Assembly: GCA_030550295.1 (NCBI GenBank)
Contig: JAUQPQ010000064.1
Location: forward strand, 1-9,322
Source of the DNA: Chloroflexota bacterium
GTDB lineage: Bacteria > Chloroflexota > Dehalococcoidia > SM23-28-2 > HRBIN24
Length of the DNA: 9,322 bases
Reading direction: 5' to 3'
Part shown: piece by piece, positions 6,167 to 9,322 of the stretch
Layout: every line of letters begins with the position of its first letter
Numbering within the stretch: the stretch's first letter is position 1
The notes under the pieces: generated by a model
Seen by the model: only the letters and a program-made list of their open reading frames with translations
Database searches by the model: none
What the model was told of the DNA's origin: nothing
Position numbers and translations under genes: made by a program

Positions 6167-7339
6167 ATGCGCTTGGCCAAAAGGCTCGAGAGACTGCCCC
6201 CTTACCTCTTCGTGGAGATGAGCCGCAAGATCGCCCAAAAGAGGGCCCAGGGGGTTAACGTTATCTCCTTCGCCATAGGCGACCCAGACCTTCCCACCCC
6301 GCCCCACATAGTGGAGGCGTTGCGCACCGCTTCCCTAGACCCCGCCAATCATCGCTACCCGGAGACAGAGGGCCTGCCCCAATTGAGAAGGGCCATCGCC
6401 GCCTGGTACCGGCGCCGTTTTGGCGTCGAGCTGGACCCCGATGAGGAGGTGCTGCCCCTCATAGGTTCCAAGGAGGGGATCGGGCACATGGCCCTCTGTC
6501 TCATCGACCCTGGGGACATAGCTTTAGTGCCCGACCCTGGCTACCCCGTCTACGCTATGGGCACCATCATAGCTGGTGGCGAGCCCTACTACCTGCCCTT
6601 ACGCGAAGAAAATGGCTTCTTGCCAGACCTCTCCCAGGTTCCGTCCCAGGTCCTTGCCAGGGCGAAGGTCCTATGGATTAACTACCCCAATAACCCCACA
6701 GGGGCAGTAGCGGACCTTAAGTTCTTTGAACAGGTAGTGCACTTTGCCCAGCAGAACGACCTCGTTGTATGTCATGATGCCCCCTACACGGAAGTCACCT
6801 TTGACGGCTATGAGGCCCCTAGCTTCCTGCAGGTGCCAGGGGCGAAAGAAGTGGGCGTAGAGTTCCACTCTTTCTCCAAGTCCTACAACATGACGGGATG
6901 GCGTATAGGTATGGCAGTGGGGAACGCCCGCCTGATCCGCGCCCTGAGGGACGTGAAGTCCAATTTGGACTCTGGAATTCCACAGGCCATCCAGCTTATG
7001 GCCATCGCTGCCCTTGAGGGGCCACAGGAATGCATCGCCCAGCACAATGCCGTCTACCAGCGCCGCCGCGATCTCTTAGTGCAGACGCTACGTGACCTAG
7101 GTCTAAGAGTGCAGCCTCCCCTGGCATCCCTCTACATATGGGCCAGGGTGCCAGAGGGTGACACCTCCCTTAGCTTCACCCAGCGCCTCTTGGACGAAGT
7201 AGCCGTTGTGGTTACCCCAGGAAGTGGCTACGGCCCCAGCGGAGAGGGCTACATCCGCCTCTCCCTTACCGTGCCAGAAGAGGACTTCCAGGAAGGATTG
7301 CGTCGCTTGCAGTCCTTCAGGAGGAGCGGGAAGGTATAG
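6167..7339 (+). CDS. dapL: LL-diaminopimelate aminotransferase (class I/II PLP aminotransferase)
   Basis: Predicted to make LL-DAP directly from tetrahydrodipicolinate using glutamate as amino donor, bypassing the succinylase/acetylase branches. At 390 aa it is a fold-type I aminotransferase. The N-terminus MRLAKRLERLPPYLF, then ISFAIGDPDLPTPPHIVEAL, is the characteristic opening of the DapL group. PLP and substrate residues: NYPNNPTG with Asn176, a CHDAPYTE segment, PLP Lys238 in SFSKSYNMTGWR, and Arg364 in YIRLSL for the alpha-carboxylate. AAAGGT at 6154-6159 precedes the ATG by 7 bases. DapF acts on its product and lies just upstream, which strongly supports DapL over a general aspartate or alanine aminotransferase; sequence alone cannot fully exclude those. 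Confidence 0.9.
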   Translation: MRLAKRLERLPPYLFVEMSRKIAQKRAQGVNVISFAIGDPDLPTPPHIVEALRTASLDPANHRYPETEGLPQLRRAIAAWYRRRFGVELDPDEEVLPLIGSKEGIGHMALCLIDPGDIALVPDPGYPVYAMGTIIAGGEPYYLPLREENGFLPDLSQVPSQVLARAKVLWINYPNNPTGAVADLKFFEQVVHFAQQNDLVVCHDAPYTEVTFDGYEAPSFLQVPGAKEVGVEFHSFSKSYNMTGWRIGMAVGNARLIRALRDVKSNLDSGIPQAIQLMAIAALEGPQECIAQHNAVYQRRRDLLVQTLRDLGLRVQPPLASLYIWARVPEGDTSLSFTQRLLDEVAVVVTPGSGYGPSGEGYIRLSLTVPEEDFQEGLRRLQSFRRSGKV

Positions 7340-7393
7340 GAGTGCCTGTCTGGTTGGCCGCTATACTATAGATGGGGAGGTAAGCAAAAGGCC
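7340..7393 (+). promoter_or_regulatory. dapL-hflX junction with ribosome-binding site for hflX
   Basis: This 54-base gap contains GGAGGT at 7376-7381, a strong Shine-Dalgarno, but no ATG, GTG or TTG in the hflX frame. An out-of-frame ATG at 7372 overlaps the site and reads only three codons before TAA. TATACT at 7362-7367 resembles a -10 box, but no -35 match is found at 15-18 bases. The Shine-Dalgarno is the one element I trust here. Confidence 0.45.
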
Positions 7394-8572
7394 ATCACCA
7401 GAAGGACTTACCCCACACTTCCACCTGCCGAACGGGCACTCCTAGTTGGGGTAGCCCTTAAAGGACAGGTTAACGGCTTACTAGACCTGGAAAGCTCCCT
7501 GGATGAGCTCTCCCTGTTGGCCCAGACGGCAGGGGCAGAGGTGGTAGGCCGTGTCGTCCAAAGGTTGGAGTGGCCCAACGCCGCTTACTATATTGGGCCC
7601 GGCAAAGTTCAAGAGATCGCCTCCCTACGTCCTTCCCTCAACTACACCATGGTCATATTCGATGACGAGCTATCGCCCACCCAGCAACGGAATTTGGAAC
7701 GCGCCCTGAACGTAAAGGTCATCGACCGCACAGCCCTTATTCTTGATATATTTGCCCAGCATGCCCACACGCGAGAGGGGCGCCTGCAGGTAGAATTGGC
7801 CCAACATGAGTACCTCCTCCCCAGGCTAAGAGGCCAGTGGCCCCACTTGGAGCGTTTGGGGGGAGGCATAGGCACCAGGGGCCCTGGTGAAACCCAGCTG
7901 GAAATGGACAGGCGTCTGGTGAAGCGACGCATCCAGCAGCTGCGTCGGGAGCTAGAAGAGGTACGAAGGCACCGTGCACTATATCGCAGACACAGGGCCG
8001 AGCAGGGTGTACCTGTGGTCTCCTTGGTCGGCTACACCAACGCTGGCAAGAGCACTCTTATGCGCGCCCTTTCTGGGGCAGAAGTCCTTGTGGCCAACAA
8101 GCTATTCGCTACCCTAGACCCCGTCACCCGCCGTGTCCCCTTGCCCGGTGGAGGCTATTTCCTCCTCACCGATACAGTGGGATTCATCAACAAGCTGCCA
8201 CCCCAGTTGGTCGCCGCCTTCCGGGCCACCTTGGAAGAGCTCCAGGAGGCCGACCTCCTACTGCATGTTATAGACATAACACACCCTAACGCTGCCGAGC
8301 AGGCGGAAACGGTGGAGCGTACCCTGGCCCAGTTGGGGCTGGCAGATAAACCCCGCATCGCGGTATTCAACAAGATAGACTGCCTGCAGAAGGCTGATGG
8401 CCGCTCGCCTCCCGACGAGGGGGAGCTAGCCTACGTTCTTTCTTACCTAAGGCAATGGCATCCCCAGGCCGTGCTCATTTCCGCCCTCAGGGGATGGGGC
8501 ATTGAAGAGCTTCTACGTCAGGTCCAGGAAGCCCTCGCTCGCTTAGGAAAGGTGAAGGCCGTAAAGGACTAG
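7394..8572 (+). CDS. hflX: HflX-type ribosome-associated GTPase, start uncertain
   Basis: HflX binds the large ribosomal subunit and splits stalled or hibernating 70S ribosomes under stress. Domain order: HflX N-domain, a helical linker with GGGIGTRGPGETQLE (156-170 from 7394), then a G domain with G1 GYTNAGKST (213-221), switch I ATLDPVTRR, G3 DTVGF (260-264), G4 NKID (326-329) and G5 SAL (363). The first conventional start is TTG at 7517, but family-like sequence runs in frame upstream of it (RTYPTLPPAERALLVGV, then about 24 more residues), so 7517 would delete a conserved part of the N-domain. The frame is open back to the dapL stop (7337-7339) and holds no ATG, GTG or TTG before 7517. I place the start at ATC 7394, giving 392 aa, with GGAGGT at 7376-7381 lying 12 bases upstream. 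CTG at 7346 is an alternative. Function is certain; the start is not. Confidence 0.93.
   Translation: MTRRTYPTLPPAERALLVGVALKGQVNGLLDLESSLDELSLLAQTAGAEVVGRVVQRLEWPNAAYYIGPGKVQEIASLRPSLNYTMVIFDDELSPTQQRNLERALNVKVIDRTALILDIFAQHAHTREGRLQVELAQHEYLLPRLRGQWPHLERLGGGIGTRGPGETQLEMDRRLVKRRIQQLRRELEEVRRHRALYRRHRAEQGVPVVSLVGYTNAGKSTLMRALSGAEVLVANKLFATLDPVTRRVPLPGGGYFLLTDTVGFINKLPPQLVAAFRATLEELQEADLLLHVIDITHPNAAEQAETVERTLAQLGLADKPRIAVFNKIDCLQKADGRSPPDEGELAYVLSYLRQWHPQAVLISALRGWGIEELLRQVQEALARLGKVKAVKD
8569..8572. other. Shared CTAG carrying both convergent stop codons
   Basis: The palindrome CTAG supplies the hflX stop TAG (8570-8572, plus strand) and the HxlR-gene stop TAG (8569-8571, minus strand). 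The two convergent genes therefore overlap by 4 bases with no room for a terminator between them. Seen directly. Confidence 0.85.
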
Positions 8573-8907
8573 CAGGTATCGGCCCATTTGTCGGCCCATT
8601 CTTGCAGGGCCTCTATTACCTTCTGGAGCTCCTTACCTTTGCTAGTCAGCTCGTAGCAGGCTATTAACGGAGTAGTACGCAGAACCTTCTTGGTGACGAT
8701 GCCCCAGGTATCCAGTTCCTTCAGGCGCTGCGAAAGGAGACGGTCGCTGATGCTGCCCACGTAATCACGGATCTCGGTGAAGCGTTTAGGGCCCGGGAGT
8801 AGGGCCTTGACTATAAGGGGCGTCCAGGGTTTGGCCAGCATTCGCGCCGCCTTCTCGTACTTGGGGCATAGGCGGCTCAGCTCTGGACTACGCTCTTCTG
8901 TCTCCAT
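8569..8907 (-). CDS. HxlR-family winged-helix transcriptional regulator
   Basis: A 112-residue DNA-binding protein. It opens with the family's conserved Cys-Pro (C14-P15, CPKYEKAARML), then WTPLIVKALL, the helix-turn-helix PKRFTEIRDYVGSISDRLLSQRLKEL (40-65), the wing with YELTSKG (85-91) and a C-terminal dimer helix. Relatives such as HxlR, YodB and HypR bind short inverted repeats, and some sense electrophiles or oxidants through the N-terminal Cys; Cys14 could do so here, which is inference. Other Cys are C84 and C112. The frame extends to an ATG at 9000, but those 31 extra residues are unlike the family and overlap the upstream gene by 50 bases, so ATG 8907 is chosen. No Shine-Dalgarno is seen before it; a -10-like TACAAT lies 7 bases upstream. 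The stop shares a CTAG with the hflX stop. The protein ends in a WADK-WAD repeat. Confidence 0.88.
   Translation of the reverse strand: METEERSPELSRLCPKYEKAARMLAKPWTPLIVKALLPGPKRFTEIRDYVGSISDRLLSQRLKELDTWGIVTKKVLRTTPLIACYELTSKGKELQKVIEALQEWADKWADTC
8579..8602. repeat. Two-copy 12-base tandem repeat at the 3' end of the HxlR gene
   Basis: TCGGCCCATT recurs at 8579-8588 and 8591-8600 with a 12-base period. On the minus strand it encodes WADKWAD near the regulator's C-terminus. It is probably a small in-frame duplication. Confidence 0.6.
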
Positions 8908-8914
8908 CTTTTCT

Positions 8915-8920
8915 ATTGTA
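8915..8920 (-). promoter_or_regulatory. Candidate -10 box of the HxlR regulator gene
   Basis: Read on the minus strand this is TACAAT (5 of 6 to TATAAT), ending 7 bases before the ATG at 8907. The matching -35 position at 17 bases spacing (8938-8943) reads CTAACT, only 3 of 6 to TTGACA. If used, transcription would start at or next to the A of the ATG, making the mRNA leaderless, which agrees with the absence of a Shine-Dalgarno. Prediction only. Confidence 0.4.
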
Positions 8921-8926
8921 AGGCGC

Positions 8927-8941
8927 AACTGTAGAACAGTT
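8927..8941. promoter_or_regulatory. Perfect inverted repeat, candidate operator for the HxlR regulator
   Basis: AACTGT-AGA-ACAGTT: two perfect 6-base arms around a 3-base centre, 15 bases in all. It lies in the 43-base gap between the acidic-protein stop and the regulator start, upstream of the -10-like TACAAT and reaching into its -35 position. HxlR-family dimers bind short inverted repeats close to their own and target promoters, so autorepression is the obvious reading. The repeat is seen directly; its role is inferred. Confidence 0.5.
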
Positions 8942-8950
8942 AGGAAAGGC

Positions 8951-9265
8951 TTAGTCTCCCAGTAGGGTGGGATATCCCAAGGCGATAATCTCTTCTGCAT
9001 ATTGGGAACGCCACCCAGGGTTAGGGATGCGGTAGCCGTTCTGACGGAACCACCGATGGATCTTTAGATACTGCTCTTCTAGATAGCGACGCCAGGCATC
9101 TTCCTCCTGGAACAGCTCTGGATCCACCTCCTCTAGACGTTTGTCCATGTCTTGAGGGTCTAGGTCTAGGTCCTCCCGCCAATAGTCGGCCAAGTAGTCG
9201 AGGCATTCTTCCAGTTGGCGGCGGCATTCCTCCAACAGGGCCACCATCATGTTGTACTCGTCCAT
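8951..9265 (-). CDS. Small acidic protein of unknown family (may extend beyond the right edge)
   Basis: I do not recognise this protein. From the ATG at 9265 it is 104 aa, rich in Glu/Asp, apparently soluble and mostly helical, with Cys at 14 and 21 (ECRRQLEEC) and an aromatic second half containing YLKIHRWFRQNGYRIPNPGW. There is no signal peptide or membrane segment. GAGG lies 7 bases before the ATG, and codons after it are GC-ending like the rest of the window. However, the frame stays open to base 9322 and reads KLVILCEECARQ, adding a CxxC pair, so a longer protein with a possible metal site formed by CxxC plus the later cysteines cannot be excluded. Codons upstream of 9265 are less GC-biased at third positions, mildly favouring the short form. 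It lies 43 bases upstream of the HxlR regulator on the same strand and may be functionally linked. Confidence 0.65.
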   Translation of the reverse strand: MDEYNMMVALLEECRRQLEECLDYLADYWREDLDLDPQDMDKRLEEVDPELFQEEDAWRRYLEEQYLKIHRWFRQNGYRIPNPGWRSQYAEEIIALGYPTLLGD

Positions 9266-9322
9266 CTTGCGGCCTCGTAGCCTTACTTGGCGAGCACATT
9301 CTTCGCACAGGATGACTAGCTT

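Noticed and set aside
7338..7374. hflX promoter based on TATACT at 7362-7367
   Set aside because: The -10 resemblance is good, but no -35-like hexamer occurs at 15-18 bases upstream and there is no extended -10 TG.
7372..7383. Out-of-frame ATG followed by two codons and TAA, overlapping the GGAGG before hflX, as a regulatory mini-ORF
   Set aside because: It lacks its own ribosome-binding site, and an ATG touching GGGGAGG is expected by chance in purine-rich leader sequence.
8908..9000. 31-residue N-terminal extension of the HxlR regulator from ATG 9000
   Set aside because: It overlaps the upstream gene by 50 bases, has only a weak ribosome-binding site, and adds sequence unlike the family N-terminus, which begins shortly before the conserved Cys-Pro.
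1..9322. Mobile element, CRISPR array, tRNA or defence system
   Set aside because: I saw no transposase or integrase motifs, terminal repeats, spaced repeats or cloverleaf; gene content and codon use are uniform and housekeeping.

Overview
The window is a GC-rich (about 60 % by eye), densely packed bacterial segment. It looks like core chromosome rather than a mobile or accessory region. I saw no tRNA, rRNA, CRISPR array, insertion sequence or phage gene. Three things point to a bacterium of the Chloroflexota type (Dehalococcoidia- or Thermomicrobia-like): an archaeal-type cofactor-independent phosphoglycerate mutase (ApgM), an LL-diaminopimelate aminotransferase (DapL) beside dapF, and the order miaA-dapF-dapL-hflX. 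Frequent AUA and AGG codons in GC-rich genes would suit a thermophile. The taxonomic call is inference from family content, not from an alignment.

Layout, plus strand: (1) the 3' part of a penicillin-acylase-family hydrolase, cut by the left edge (1-780). (2) A glycolysis/gluconeogenesis trio: pgk (802-1989), apgM (2026-3228) and tpiA (3234-4007). (3) miaA for tRNA i6A37 modification (3995-4942), overlapping tpiA. (4) A lysine/peptidoglycan-precursor pair, dapF (4930-5787) and dapL (6167-7339), with a small EthD-like gene between them (5784-6155). (5) The ribosome-associated GTPase gene hflX, whose reading frame continues well upstream of its first conventional start codon (about 7394-8572). 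Gaps between these genes are 0 to about 55 bases, and three junctions overlap, so the block probably behaves as one operon-like transcription unit with extra internal promoters.

Layout, minus strand: a small acidic protein of unknown family (8951-9265, perhaps extending past the right edge) and, downstream of it, an HxlR-type regulator (8569-8907). The regulator converges on hflX so tightly that both stop codons lie in one CTAG palindrome. A perfect 15-base inverted repeat sits just upstream of the regulator, beside a good -10 box, suggesting autoregulation and possibly a leaderless mRNA.

How the genes fit together: TpiA, Pgk and ApgM connect triose phosphates to 2-phosphoglycerate. DapL makes LL-DAP from tetrahydrodipicolinate and DapF epimerises it to meso-DAP for lysine and cell wall. 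MiaA and HflX serve translation. The window is mostly housekeeping and I do not see a convincing new multi-gene system. The points most worth checking are the hflX start, the HxlR operator/leaderless arrangement with its small acidic neighbour, and the EthD-like gene locked into the DAP cluster.
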